From Torymus aiolomorphi (lineage: Eukaryota; Arthropoda; Insecta; Hymenoptera; Torymidae), in the NCBI GenBank assembly GCA_036365515.1, contig CM070876.1, positions 107,101,310 to 107,165,309 of the forward strand: DNA of 64,000 bases, read 5' to 3'. The position numbers and the translations under genes are program-made. Below are positions 21,374 through 32,800 of this stretch, one piece after another (positions within the stretch are counted from its first letter, which is position 1; every line of letters starts with the position of its first letter). The notes under the pieces were generated by a model. That model was not told where the DNA came from, made no database searches, and saw nothing but the letters and a program-made list of their open reading frames with translations.

Positions 21374-22126
21374 GGTTTAAGGAGAAGCTTAGCGGCCGGT
21401 ACATTCGAGACCGGCCTATTCAAATTGCGTTTCGTTTAAATTCGCCCGCGCGCGAATCACTGCACCGGACTAATCAGGAGACGGCCAGTGGCCATAAGCC
21501 GTTATAGCTGATAGGCGCAGTGATTTAAACTCGCCAAGTCGAGGTGCCGGGCGTAAACAAACAGACAAGAAGACTCGCGGCGCGCATAGAAACATAAACA
21601 CAAAACAGCAGATTGCTTGTTTTTGTAGGTGTTTATGTTTATGCTCGGGCAGTATTGTGTATACTCGTCCCGAGCCTCTTAAACTGCTGTAAAGCCAGGG
21701 CGAGAGCATTTAAATGACGATTGTAGTTGTTTTCTTCGTCATATGTGGCGAAATTAAATCCCTTTTTTTTTAACCGAGATTTTAAGCGATTTTCACGCGA
21801 CTTTTTTTGGAATAGAGTGACCGTGCCTGTGCGTGCAGCCGGTCAAAAGTGAGAACACTTTCATGCTTTTTTTTTATTGCGGGATTTAGTCAAATCGGTA
21901 TCTTCGCTAAAAATGTTTTTTTGGAATTGCCACGCTCTCTCCCTAGCTAGTTGCATCGAGATACGTCGTTCTCGAGCAGCTTGGGACAATTGTGTGTGGT
22001 AGTTAGGATTCTAACATTGTAATTTGCGTAACAGACGGCCAATTCGAGAGAGAATCTCAGCAGTTAGTTGCGCACACACACACAATTCGTCGCAAAATTT
22101 TTGTATGATCGGTCTAGCTTCAGAAG

Positions 22127-23299
22127 ATGGAATCATCGACCTCAGAAGAACTAGTCGAATCGATGGAGCAGTGGCGCAAAAATCTAGAGCTGAGCTTCCA
22201 AGCTGTAATAGAAGCAAATATAGCTCTAGATTTAAGAAGCACTGGATGTATCGAGGGGGATTCTAGGCGAATTACTCAATGGCTGATGGGAAATTACAAC
22301 CCGGCCCACTTCACACAAGAAATAAGTGGAAGTGCAATTGAGCAGTTCACAAGGAGACTCGAATTGAGGAAGAAGTACGTCAATGGAAGTAGAGCTCCAG
22401 AGACGAACTACAACGCAGATCCCTCGATCCACAGCCTGTTTCAGCAATTGACGTCGAACAAAGCAGTCGACAACAACTTGCTGAGATCCATGAACACACA
22501 TGTATTGCAGATCATGGATCAAAGAGCTGGCAGTCCTCCCGACGTAAGAAACGAGGCTCTCACGTTACTATGGAGCCCTTTAACTCCAGCGGGAGGACCG
22601 GGTGAGGTCCAGATGCAACTAAAGTGCAGTACAGCCTGGGGGAGGGGAGATTCCCCGATCTCCTCCCAGTCCGAAGGATCCGAGAATGCGAGTCGTTCGG
22701 GGAATGCAGACCGCTCATGGATTTCGGACAGCTGTGCCGCAACTTTACCATCGCCAGCAATTTCAGCGTCCATCCACGAAATCGACGTCGGAGTAAGCAC
22801 AGCCTGGGGGAGGGGAGATCCTCCAAGCTTCCCCATGTTCGCGAAGTCTGATACTCCACGTCGCTTGGCGTATACAGACTGCCTGAAGGCACCGAACGGC
22901 TGTGCTGAATACTCACAAGCTCAAAACGACAGAGTAAATACAGCCTGGGGGAGGGAAGATTCTCCAAGCTTCCCCCTGTTCGGAACGTCCGATATAAGCC
23001 ACTTGGAGAATATATCGGAGGCGGACGGCTATATTACCATCTCTCAGACTCCTGAAGACGAAGAACAGCCAAGCCTTCCAAGGAACAGCGAGAGAAAGAT
23101 CGACAATCTGGTGACGGCACAACTGGCGGACAGCACGCCGATTATCTCGCAACTCTTTGACGCATCATCGCAAACAGAAATTGAGCGTCGTTGCGAGTGT
23201 AAGTGTAATCGGACGCGCAAATTGGAGGAGGAGAAATTTAGACGCTTAAGCGAAGAAGTGAGACGGCTGCACGATGAGCTGCACCAACTGCGAGTGTAA
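22127..23299 (+). CDS. Gag-like protein of LTR element A
   Basis: 390 codons, in the position of gag. The first 150 residues are predicted mixed helical without a family I can name. Three copies of TAWGR(G/E)D(S/P)P stand at residues 169, 225 and 272, each in a Ser/Pro-rich setting. Residues 354-390 have a cysteine cluster (RRCECKC) and a charged heptad-rich tail (RKLEEEKFRRLSEEVRRLH) likely to form a coiled coil. The single stop at 23297-23299 is followed in the same frame by 91 more open codons (23300-23575). A long leader (21374-22126) precedes it; the frame and codon usage look coding. It is gag by position and by the downstream zinc knuckle, not by a sequence match I can prove. Confidence 0.7.
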   Translation: MESSTSEELVESMEQWRKNLELSFQAVIEANIALDLRSTGCIEGDSRRITQWLMGNYNPAHFTQEISGSAIEQFTRRLELRKKYVNGSRAPETNYNADPSIHSLFQQLTSNKAVDNNLLRSMNTHVLQIMDQRAGSPPDVRNEALTLLWSPLTPAGGPGEVQMQLKCSTAWGRGDSPISSQSEGSENASRSGNADRSWISDSCAATLPSPAISASIHEIDVGVSTAWGRGDPPSFPMFAKSDTPRRLAYTDCLKAPNGCAEYSQAQNDRVNTAWGREDSPSFPLFGTSDISHLENISEADGYITISQTPEDEEQPSLPRNSERKIDNLVTAQLADSTPIISQLFDASSQTEIERRCECKCNRTRKLEEEKFRRLSEEVRRLHDELHQLRV

Positions 23300-23575
23300 A
23301 TGTCGTCGCTTCATGAATCAGCTGCGTCTAACAAGATCCGAGTTGCAGGCGCAACCAAGCGCTCTGCCAAGTCGCGACCTCGATCGGGCCAAAGAACTAG
23401 AGACAACCTCAAGTCGTTCCAAAGCCCGCAAAAGTTCAGCTCGACAGGGAAAAGGAGGCGTATGCATCGGCCACGCAACGACCTTCAAGGTCACCCAAAG
23501 GAGACCAACACAAGAAACCCTCGAGCGGACACGGTTCGAACCAAGAGGTGGGTTCGAATCCGTGGACGACGGTAA
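23300..23575 (+). CDS. Basic Gag extension, same frame after one stop
   Basis: Directly after the TAA of the 390-codon frame the same frame stays open for 91 codons and encodes an Arg/Lys-rich segment (RSAKSRPRSGQRTRD and similar), as in nucleocapsid-like regions. It may be joined to the upstream frame by readthrough, or the stop may be a simple mutation. An overlapping 110-codon frame at 23274-23606 is the competing reading. Confidence 0.45.
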   Translation: MSSLHESAASNKIRVAGATKRSAKSRPRSGQRTRDNLKSFQSPQKFSSTGKRRRMHRPRNDLQGHPKETNTRNPRADTVRTKRWVRIRGRR

Positions 23576-24054
23576 TTTCTCGATGCCGCAAACGGCGGTC
23601 AACTAAGCGAAACTTGGCCACTCGAGAATACCGCTCATCAAGGTCGAGGAACACGCTCGGATCATATAACCCCTCACCACCGAGTCCAACCAGAAAATTG
23701 TGTTGGACGTGCCAGTCATCGACGCATCTTCACTGGGCCTGTCCGGAGTGGCAACAGCGCCCGAAGAGGACAAGCAGACGAGACGACCTCCAAAACGCCC
23801 TTCCGAAGAGGAGCGAAGGCGGTCGTCGATCGGAACCTCAGCGCCGTGAAAGACGACAGCCTCCAGTCCGTCAAGCGTCATATGACGAGTCCCGACCACC
23901 GTTGGAGTTCAGCGTACTCACGATGAAGAGCGACTCACCGTGCGCATGCGTACGATCCCTCGACGTGGATCAAGTGGTTGCCGCTTTGATTCAAGCTGTC
24001 ACCAGCGCGTATCGGGGCCTGTCGCTCAGCTCGTCAACGCCGCCGTTGACGTAA
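23548..24054 (+). CDS. Gag nucleocapsid part with CCHC zinc knuckle
   Basis: 168 codons. CWTCQSSTHLHWAC at residues 52-65 fits C-X2-C-X4-H-X4-C exactly, the retroelement nucleocapsid zinc knuckle that binds genomic RNA. Basic stretches flank it. The frame differs by one position from the upstream gag frame, so a frameshift (programmed or mutational) is needed near 23550-23575. It ends 68 bp before the right LTR, leaving no room for pol. Confidence 0.7.
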   Translation: MGSNPWTTVISRCRKRRSTKRNLATREYRSSRSRNTLGSYNPSPPSPTRKLCWTCQSSTHLHWACPEWQQRPKRTSRRDDLQNALPKRSEGGRRSEPQRRERRQPPVRQASYDESRPPLEFSVLTMKSDSPCACVRSLDVDQVVAALIQAVTSAYRGLSLSSSTPPLT

Positions 24055-24112
24055 AGTCGTGTTGAACGAGAGCCTCGGTATCGAGTTGCTTCTCTTCCGC
24101 TACGCAACGTCT

Positions 24113-24122
24113 GGGAGAGGGG
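24113..24122 (+). promoter_or_regulatory. Polypurine tract of element A
   Basis: GGGAGAGGGG abuts the right LTR start TATAACGG, the expected place for plus-strand priming. Similar tracts (GGGGGAGGGGAGA) occur three times inside gag at 22638, 22805 and 22947. Confidence 0.8.
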
Positions 24123-24750
24123 TATAACGGAGTTCCAGGATAAAATACGGAGAAATAAGAATCTCGGTTCTCCGTATTCTATCGAACTCGTTTGACTCTC
24201 GTTCCCGCGAATTCACGGATCTCGAGCGTTTATTGACATCGCTCGAACGATGCATTACCGATCTGCACGCTAGATTCATTTTTGAGTCAGATTCTCTCGG
24301 GCTATCAAACCGCGCGTACGCGAGTTAATTTGATCGTCCGCGAAGAAAACGGTATCGTGCGTCCTCACCGGTGCAGAGTAGCGCCCGTACACGTACCGAC
24401 CACGAAGAGCAGCGCACGTGAGCAATCCAAGCCACTCCTGGGGTCCGAAGCGTCTGTAGGTGAACGATGGACGTTAGGACTCGGCCTGAACACTCCGAAG
24501 TCGACCGGAGGATAAGGCCTGACGCAGGAGCGGATTCGTGAGCGAGCGACGAGAGGAGTGCCCTCCTCTCCCGATAAGCCTCTTTGTACTTCCCGCGCAG
24601 CGATTTATTTGTGTATTTTCGACTCGCAGCGGCGAGTGGCCAGTGGTGCGTTCACCGGCCCAGCGAAAATAGATACCTTGATCCGCCCGCGTCGAGCGGC
24701 GGATCCCGTCTTTTTGTTGGCGCGCAACGCGACGCGTTTTTGATGTAAAG
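24123..24750 (+). repeat. 3' LTR of element A, 3'-truncated
   Basis: Matches 20666-21334 with few substitutions and then departs after TGTAAAG, so the last ~20 bp including TTACA are missing. This explains the lack of a target duplication. Confidence 0.85.
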
Positions 24751-25393
24751 GATTATTTTGAATAGACCTTGTTATTGTGCTGTGAAATAATTGAGGCTAT
24801 TCTTCATTTATCGACCTTAACCTAACCTTCTGCCGGATACCGCGGCCTCCGCGGGAAAATGACTCCGCTGGTCGTTTTCATATCTGAGCATAGCGGCCGC
24901 GCGCTTTACTCTTTGAGCGCGTGCTTTTAGCTCAGCGATCCAATTAGTTGGAAAACCAAGATCTCGTGCGATCTTCGCGTTGTTTTCGGGATTCCAGTAG
25001 CTGATCCCCGGGCAAGTCATTTTAGTCTGACACCCGCGGCACCGTGTTCTAGGGCATCGCTGGCCTGTGGCTTTTTGGGATCTTACCCCAGAAGCTATCC
25101 CGTTAGAATATGATATACAAATTCAATAGAACTATTTTATATTTTACTCTAAAACTTTATATTTGTGTTTTGGGGCTAATTTACAATGAGTAAAAAAATT
25201 TTGAGCTTTACGCACACTATGTGTGAAATTCAACTTTACGCACTGAAAACGATGCGTATCGACGTACTTTACGTATACTATGCAAAAAATTTCAATTTTT
25301 CCATTTTTTAACAACTTCAGCCAGTTATAAAATTAATGCAAATAAATCTTTTTCAAAAATTCTGTTGGCCAAAATACGAATGAAGCAACGTAC
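24751..25393. other. Unassigned flank, GC-rich then AT-rich
   Basis: A GC-rich minus-strand open frame of 67 codons (25020-24817) follows a segment (25090-25020) that is the inverted relative of 20571-20640. No domain is recognisable. The rest to 25393 is AT-rich with repeated TTTACG-like words. Confidence 0.4.
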
Positions 25394-25611
25394 TTACACT
25401 GAGAAAAATTTACATCGATGTTACCACTACATCGTTTAGTTGTCGAAGTTTAGTTATAAATCCTATGTTTTTTAGTAAAATATGCTATATGATAGTAGAG
25501 TCAACCATTATTATTGTAAATACAACAATAATACAGTAACTTTTAGTATAAAACAAGGTTGTGACAATATTGTACTATACGTATTGTAAAACATATTTTT
25601 TCTCAGTGTAA
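25394..25611. mobile_element. MITE, 218 bp, TIR TTACACTGAGAAAAA
   Basis: TTACACTGAGAAAAA at the left is mirrored by TTTTTCTCAGTGTAA at the right. No coding capacity. The ends resemble those of the 8068-9751 element (CACTGAAAAA). The target duplication is unclear. Confidence 0.8.
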
Positions 25612-26624
25612 CAAGACAAGAAAGCAAAAAATTTTGTCAAAAGTAAATAATTGCGTATTATATGAGTCAAAACGCGTTTAAATTGACATAATTGTTCATT
25701 AATAAAACATGTAGTTAATCTATAAAAATGATATCTTTTAGGCATTAAAATATTTATTCATTGTTTAAAGATGGCATTAGTTTGAATTTATGAAAAAGAT
25801 TCTTTTGCGTTCATTTTACAACTGGCGAAAATTGGTCAAAAATGGAAAAATCGCAATTTAAACAAAATCACAACTTCTTCAATTTCAAAATAGCGTAAAT
25901 ATTCATAAGTAAATTTGGATGTCAAAAAACCAGTATTTCGTAATTTGTTTAAACAATGTTGTACCACTTTTATCAAAACAGACTTCGGATTCTGCGGGCC
26001 AAAATACGTAAGGAACAATGATTTTTAGCCGGCGATAGCTTATGACGGGACGGTACCCAGAATCCGGACTACTTCGACTCGTGCTTTCTCGCGAACTGTT
26101 TTGTCAAAATTTTCGCGGAAAACTGCGCGCGAGTCGACCCATGCTTCAACGTATGCGTCGTCTCGCTCACAAAACATCGGAGCGTTAGAGTGAGAGCATC
26201 GTTGATTAAAAGTTGTAATTAGTGTCTACATTTTATTTTTTATTGGATATATTGAAAAGGTAAGTTATCACAAACTAAATTATTTATGCTCATAATCCCT
26301 GGTAGAAATATACATTCAATTTAATCTCTTGGAAAAAGTTAAGTAATTACGGTCATTTAATGATAATATATTTTTCTTAATTACGTCAGGATAAAAGTAC
26401 TGAAAGTTTACTCAAAGTATTTTATACATAGTTTGTATGAATATACAACCAGTTACAAGAATAACAATAATGTGCATCTAATATATTCTTTGTATTAAAT
26501 AATCACTTCTTGTTGAAGCAAAATACACGATAATTGATGTACCGTGTGTATGTGTCCTGCGAATTGATCTATCGGGAAAACAATTTCTTTTGTGACAACA
26601 CTGATTGTGAGAGAAATTTATACT
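25612..26624. other. No recognised gene
   Basis: AT-rich. A G+C richer patch at 26040-26200 is followed by a donor-like AAAAGGTAAGTTAT at 26252-26265 and could be a non-coding first exon, but nothing downstream confirms it. Confidence 0.4.
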
Positions 26625-26993
26625 TACACGGAGAGAATTTTAGGAAAGAAGAACTCGTAGGCAGTCCGTCCGTGCTACGAAACGCACCATTTGATTTGTA
26701 CTATAGGTTAGGATCGCAGCTGCACTAGTGTAGTATTCGCGCGAAGCTAAAGTGGCGCTATCGCAGTCCGAAATAAATAGTGCAACGGCTTCTCTGCTTT
26801 TCGTGCAACGCTAGACCGAGTTTAGTATAACATAACCCCATTTTAGTATAACATTCACACTACACGCGTAGAGCAGCCGCTCTCCCAAAACTTGCGGCAG
26901 CGGTCCTAATTTAGCATAGCTGCACTCGAACATTATAGGGTAGCTACTACACTACCACTAAGATGTCTCCTCTCCTAAAATTCTCTCCGTGTA
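26625..26993. mobile_element. MITE, ~369 bp, TIR TACACGGAGAGAATTTTAGGA
   Basis: Inverted ends of 20 bp or more (TACACGGAGAGAATTTTAGG and its complement). The interior is richer in GC. The 64-codon frame at 26534-26728 runs through the left end and is not a gene. Confidence 0.85.
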
Positions 26994-27529
26994 GGGCTCG
27001 GACTCAAAATTTCACGCGAGACTGTCCACGCACACATAGCGCCGCTTCATCTGTGTGTACATAAAGAAGCGCTACCTCTGTGTAGACACACACGCAGCGC
27101 GCCTTCGTTTGTTACACGTACACAAGGGCATGCAAGGCGCTGTCTACGTACTTTAAACAACTGTATCTTGAAAACGGCGAAGCTAGGCTTGCTGAAATTT
27201 GCAGAGGACATTCAAAGTATTGTCCTTAGTAACATATCTCTTTTTCTTTCAAATGTTAAGAAAACTTTTCAAGTTATTGAGACACCGTGTTAAATTTCGT
27301 AACTTTGGGAGCTTATATCTCACAAACGGGAAAGCTAGGCTAGGGAAATTTGCAGATGTTGTGCATAATAACAATAAGAGTCTACCCTGCAAGTTTCAAG
27401 AAATTCTTAAGAAAACCCTAATCACACTAACCTCCTTAAGGCAGTTGTCGTATATATTTTGTTTCGATGAGGCAGGTTGCCTCGCCTTTTTCCGCATAAT
27501 CGAGCGCATCTACAAAACTAATTTTTTTT
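26994..27529. other. No recognised gene; short internal repeat
   Basis: AAGCTAGGCT(T/A)G followed by AAATTTGCAGA occurs twice (27180 and 27330), with GGAAAGC/CGGCGAAGC before it, suggesting an old duplication of about 150 bp. The open frame 27199-27531 has no recognisable domain. Confidence 0.4.
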
Positions 27530-27958
27530 AAACAAAATACCGAATTATTTTTGTAAAATGTTATGAATGTAAAATTGTGAATAATGATCATTACGTTTTT
27601 AAAAATTTTTATTTCTTTTGAAAAAGTTATTCGAATTTAATTAATTAATATTTTGATGTAAGTTACTCATTTTCTTTAAATAGTGTATAAATAAATAATA
27701 ATTAGAAATTTTTGATATTTTAGATAAATGATCATCCTTAATATTTATTTAATTGCTGATTAATTTTGATTCTTTAATTTGCTATTTAATTTTAATCATT
27801 TTGAAAATAAGTAATTTATATTGAGATATTAAGTAATTAAATTCGAATAACTTTTTCAAAAGTAATAAAAATTTTTAAAAATGTAATGATCATTATTTAC
27901 AATTTTATATATATAACATTTTATAAAAATAACTCGGTATTTTGTTTTAAAAAAAAAA
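27530..27958. repeat. Foldback, ~115-bp arms, AT-rich
   Basis: AAACAAAATACCGA at 27530 pairs with TCGGTATTTTGTTTT at 27943-27957, and pairing continues through TAATGATCATTA to TTCGAATTTAATT. A part of the loop (27632-27725) recurs in direct orientation at 28010-28105. Confidence 0.8.
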
Positions 27959-28190
27959 TTAATTTTGTACATACCTGATTTCTACTTTACCGGCCCTATA
28001 TTCTTAAGTTATTCGAATTAAATTAATTAATGTTTTAATATAAGTTACGCATTTTATTAAAATAGTGTATAAATAAATAATTTTTACCAACCATTGATAT
28101 TTTACATAAATAATCAAATTGAAATAGCAATTGTCACGGGGTGGAGAAGAACTCAGAGACTTTTAATCATCATTTAATCCGGGTGGGGGG

Positions 28191-29577
28191 TGTCACGGCC
28201 TGCCGTACCGACGTCGGTAATAAATCGGCAATAAATAAGTTCGTGGTAACGAACGTTTGATGGCGCCTCGATGCAGTATTGGAGCTGCATTGACAGCATA
28301 ACGAAGGTGTCGGTGGAGACGTGACCGGCATCAATGTGGTTGTTATCGTTCGGATAGAAACGTGCGCGGAAGTGAATTCTCGGAGAGATCGCGTTTCCTG
28401 CGATAAGTAGTGAAGTGTTTCACTATTCCAACCTCAGGAATGCAGGCGTAATGCATCCTGAGGCTAATATCATTGTTCGAGGGACATATTATTCTGTACT
28501 TCCGACGGAAACACGAGAAGAACTAAGAGATAGTGCTACAGGCTAGGATCACCTGTCGCACTCTCAAACCAGCAACATCTTCGTGCAGTAAGCCTGTTCG
28601 CCTGGCATGAGAGCAGTAGAGAGTATCACGAGAGTTGATAGTACGAAGCCAGATGAGCAGCGAGGATGTCCGCGAGGAACCTAGGCCACACCGTATCAAT
28701 GTAACCTAAAATAACGGTAAGCGTGCACGTATCATCCGCGACGCGAGTAATTACGTGTAACCGCTCGCCCAGGTTCGTCGCACCTGCACAACGGCTTCGA
28801 TTAGGCGTTATTGTACGGAGAGAGCAAGCACAGAGAGCACAGGTCCGCAACTTATTTTGTAGAAGGTCACCGGCAAGGTTTGGCTTGCCGGCAGTTCGTA
28901 ACTGGCAAATGCGCGTAAGAAGTGCGCAGACGACACAGCGTAGTAGCCTGATCTCTCTCGCGCTAGGTTAAGTGTGTGTGTGTAGCGCAGCGAGGGCGAC
29001 CGCTCTCATCACTCACGTATTCAACAATGACTGCGTTACGTAGAATACTGTGTACGCGCGGTGTATGATACCGCGCGTGCGCGGCGTATATTACCGCGAG
29101 CGTGACGTCAGCCTCCGAGACAGCTGACGTCTGATTATATGTGCTGGCGCACCGTTAGGTAGAATCTAACCACGTTTTAACGTAATCATTTTATTATACA
29201 GACTTTTAATCATCATTTAACTTCATCATCTTTTATTTAATAAACAACAGTCTTTTATTATTAACTTTAACTGCTCGAGTTATTATTCCGCGACCTTAGT
29301 CATTCCCCGCTCCCCGCCGCCTCCGCGGTCGTGTCGTAAGAGAAAACGTATCGTTTCATCTGGGCAGCCGGCACATGAACCAGTGAACGAGAGGAGAGTT
29401 CGAGTTACTGGTGAGAAACAAAGCGCAAGTCTTCGACTTGCGTGTTGCACGGTTAGTCACCAGGTTAGGTTAACATTGCACGACGTTGAAGCGTCTGTTA
29501 CCTAATCTGGCTACTCAATCTCCGGGAGTTGAACCGAGAGATACGGAATTGAACCGCTAAGGTATGCAGGTGAAACG
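28191..29577 (+). repeat. LTR of element B, plus orientation
   Basis: Starts TGTCACGGCCTGCCG after the purine tract GGGTGGGGGG and runs to GTGAAACG, about 30 bp short of the LTR end seen in the right copy. It is the reverse complement of 34806-33420. Open frames in it are not genes. Confidence 0.9.
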
Positions 29578-29833
29578 CCTGCATTCCTGAGGTTGAAGTA
29601 GTGAAACACTTCACTACTTATCGCGGGAAATGCGATCTCTCCGCGAATTCACTTCCGCCCGCGTTTCTGTCTGAACGATAACAACCACATTGATGCCGGT
29701 CACGTCTCCGCCGGTACCTTTGTCATGCTCTCAATACAGCTCCAATACTGCATCGAGCCGCCATCTAACGTTCGTTACCACGAACTTATTTATTGCCGAT
29801 TTATTACCGACGTCGGTACGGCAAGCCGATACA
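29578..29833 (-). repeat. Truncated 3' LTR start of element B
   Basis: On the minus strand TGTATCGGCTTGCCGTACC follows GGGTGGGGGG. It covers the first ~255 bp of the LTR and then breaks at CCTGCATTCC, where it is fused to the opposite LTR copy. So PPT-LTR junctions face each other at 28181 and 29843. Confidence 0.85.
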
Positions 29834-29845
29834 CCCCCCACCCAG

Positions 29846-32800
29846 ACGTCGCTTATCTCCAGATGGGCGACTCTGTACAACAATCCGACGTCGGTTGTTC
29901 CTGACAACTCTAGAACAACTCTATCTCTGTCACCTATATTCAGCAAGAACTCTTTCTCACTCTTCAGGACCTGAAGAATTAGCTTCGGTAAAAGCTTTCT
30001 CTTTCTCTAGCTCTACAGGCTGATCTACCTGTAAAACTAGCGGTATCTGATTCGTTATGCTGCCTTGATTATCTACCAAGACAGCAATGTTTATCTCTTC
30101 ACATCCGTGGCTTCTCATTGTCCACTGTTTCATATACAAATAGCTAATCGGCGCCTGGTACGTTCCAGCCAGGCGACGATGATAAAAGCGACAACAGAGC
30201 TTTTGCTATTTTTTTACTTGATTGGATCCAGCGTCCGCTGGCGGCTGGATTCTCGCAAGTGGCGGGTCGCTCTTCGCCATTTCTTCTTCTTCCTCCGGTG
30301 GTCGGGCGACGTCATCCTTCTCCTCACGTTCTTTGGCTTTTCTTCATCCTTCTGCTTCTGTTCTGAAAGCCAAGTGTTGCCCTCGGAGATTCTTCGGATT
30401 CTCGAAACTCAGAAACGAACTTCCGTAGCCATAGTACTGGACAGGCGAAACGACCTGTCGAGCTACCCTTTGCACTTACTCACGCCCAGCTGGTGTGATG
30501 CAGCGCATTGCGGGGTGGTCTTCCCCTAGGGTATGCTTGAATCAGATAGGTCGCTTCTAAGGTGGCCTACGTTACCTGGAGTTAAGGGGGCTAGACACCT
30601 TTTTTCTCTGAAATAAGAAGTCACATTTTAATACATAAATGTAACTAATTATTTCATACTTTTTAAATATAAAAGTGGATATATTTACCTTACCTTAAAA
30701 CTTTCTCCGATGGGCCTTTTATATGGTCCAGAACCATAGTCATCGATGAAACAAGTTTTTTCACTATCCGTAAGCTTTGAAATTTTTCTGTGGATGGATT
30801 GACTCCAGATTTGAACTAAATTACTCCTGAATAGTATAATTCTCATATGAGTGAAGGGATTTAGGATTAAATGTCGGAAAAAATTTTTACATCAGAAAAA
30901 TTATGAAAAAATATAAAAAATTAAAAAAAATTTAAAAAAAAACTCTTCAAAAACAGCACAATTTTTTTTTCTCATTACATCAAAAATCCCTACACTCATA
31001 TGAGAATTATACTATTCAGGAGTAATTTAGTTCAAATCTGAAGTCAATCCATCCACAGGAAAATTTCAAAGCTTACGGATAGTGAAAAAACTTGTTTCAT
31101 CGATGACTATGGTTCTGGACCATATAAAAGGCCGATCGGAGAAAGTTTTAAGGTAAGGTAAATATACCCACTTTCATATGTAAAAAGTATGAAAGAATTA
31201 GTTTACATTTATGTATTAAAATGTGACTTCTTATTTAAGAGAAAAAAGGTGTCTAGCCCCCTTAAACACACTCCAAACCAGGCATCGTTACCGTCGATTC
31301 GACAAACAAATCGTGAACGGGATACCTGGCGGCACAAAGCGGATGCGGAGCTAAGCTTCGACGCATTTACGGCACTAGGCGAAACCTCTGGTCACTTTTA
31401 TCAGTCACTGGTGTGACCGGCCGGGAAATGACCTGTCATCGCGGCTTAATTTTGGTCAAAATTAGTTGGCCAACGATGCCACGTGAGAGGATCACCTGAT
31501 CTGGCCTAGAGGCATTCGGCTTCCGGTCGAGAGGTCCTATCCCTCCGAGGATCTTCATATCTCTTCTTTTCGTCGGAAAATTAACGGCTTGGTGAATTTT
31601 CCCGTGTTCTTTTCCACCATCCATCGAACTTTAACAACGCTACGATGGTTCGGTATCGAAGTTTGTTACCTCCCGTACGCTAAAAGCTACCATTGACCTC
31701 TCCCGCTCGTCACTTCATGTGAGCTTCTTTGATCAAACGATGTATCTCGCTGTTTTTGCTTTAGCGACGGCAGGCAGCAGCTCTATCAGCTTCGCTGATG
31801 ATTGTCCCTAGCGCAATAGGAACAAGATGAGACGCAACTCACCTCACCGCAGCCATAGCAGCGCATGAGACCTGAGGGCTGTCCTTGGCTTCGTCGACGG
31901 TCGTCCTTGCCCCTGTATCAAGGTACTCTTATGATACTTTGGGGCTGTCCTTGACCCTGTCGACGGCCTTCCTTGTCCTCGTGATGGGGTTTTATATCTC
32001 CGTCCAACAACTCTTTGGAGATTTCACTTCGGCTGCTATGGTAATAACGAACTGTCATTGCTCACGCTGTCCTCTAATTCCTGACGTGGCGATCTTTGTT
32101 CGTTTTCTTCATCTTCCGAAAATCATCCACTCTCTTCTTCGTTGTCACTGTTGAGCTCTCTTCACCACTGGTTCCTTGCTTAACAGTGACTTTCATTCTT
32201 GCGAGGTCTTTTTCTTTTCTTCATCGCCCTCTTCGCTGTTGCTTGCGGCATTTCTCTCTTTCCGGTGCCGCATATCACCAAAGTTTTGACTTGCCTTGGT
32301 GAGCCCCCCCCCCCTCCCAGGCTCTACCGTGGCTTTTAAGCAGCGGTTGAGTCCTGCTTACCAACGGCACCTGGGAAGAGGACTGTACCTTTCATGAAGG
32401 TTGCCCCTAAATTTTCTATTTTCACATCTAGGGCATGTACTTCTTCTTCTGGTACAAATTCTTCCGCGTTTTGTACCAGTTATCTTGCTTGCTCGCTTGT
32501 CGTTTTCTTTCCACGCGCATTGGTGAGTCAGAGCGTGCTTGTATGTGCGATTTCTAAAGAAATAGGATCGTTCCCTAAGGCGCACCTTCTTTATATAAAT
32601 AAATAAATATTTAAATCTATAAATAATTTATAATATTGGTTTTATCTACCTAACCTACACGCTCTGAATTGCACCTCGAGTCGCAGACGATTTGATACCA
32701 ATTGCTCGATTTCAAAACGCACTGGCTGGTTTTTCTCTTAAATGGCCAGTAATTGGTACTTCGATCCCGATTTAACACCAATTACTGGTTTGTTACTGTC

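Larger units (their letters stand above)
20666..24750 (+). mobile_element. LTR retrotransposon A: gag present, pol absent
   Basis: Direct terminal repeats beginning TATAACGGAGTTCCA frame 2.8 kb. A PBS-like TGGCGCACAACG follows the left LTR, and a purine tract GGGAGAGGGG directly precedes the right LTR. The interior holds only gag-type frames (a 390-codon ORF, a basic segment and a CCHC knuckle) and stops 70 bp before the right LTR: there is no protease, RT, RNase H or integrase. It must be mobilised by a pol-bearing relative. The architecture matches the plant group termed TR-GAG. The right LTR seems to lack its last bases and no target duplication is visible. Confidence 0.85.

Noticed and set aside
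21053..24000. Many minus-strand frames over LTR element A
   Set aside because: Shadows of GC-rich plus-strand gag and LTR sequence.
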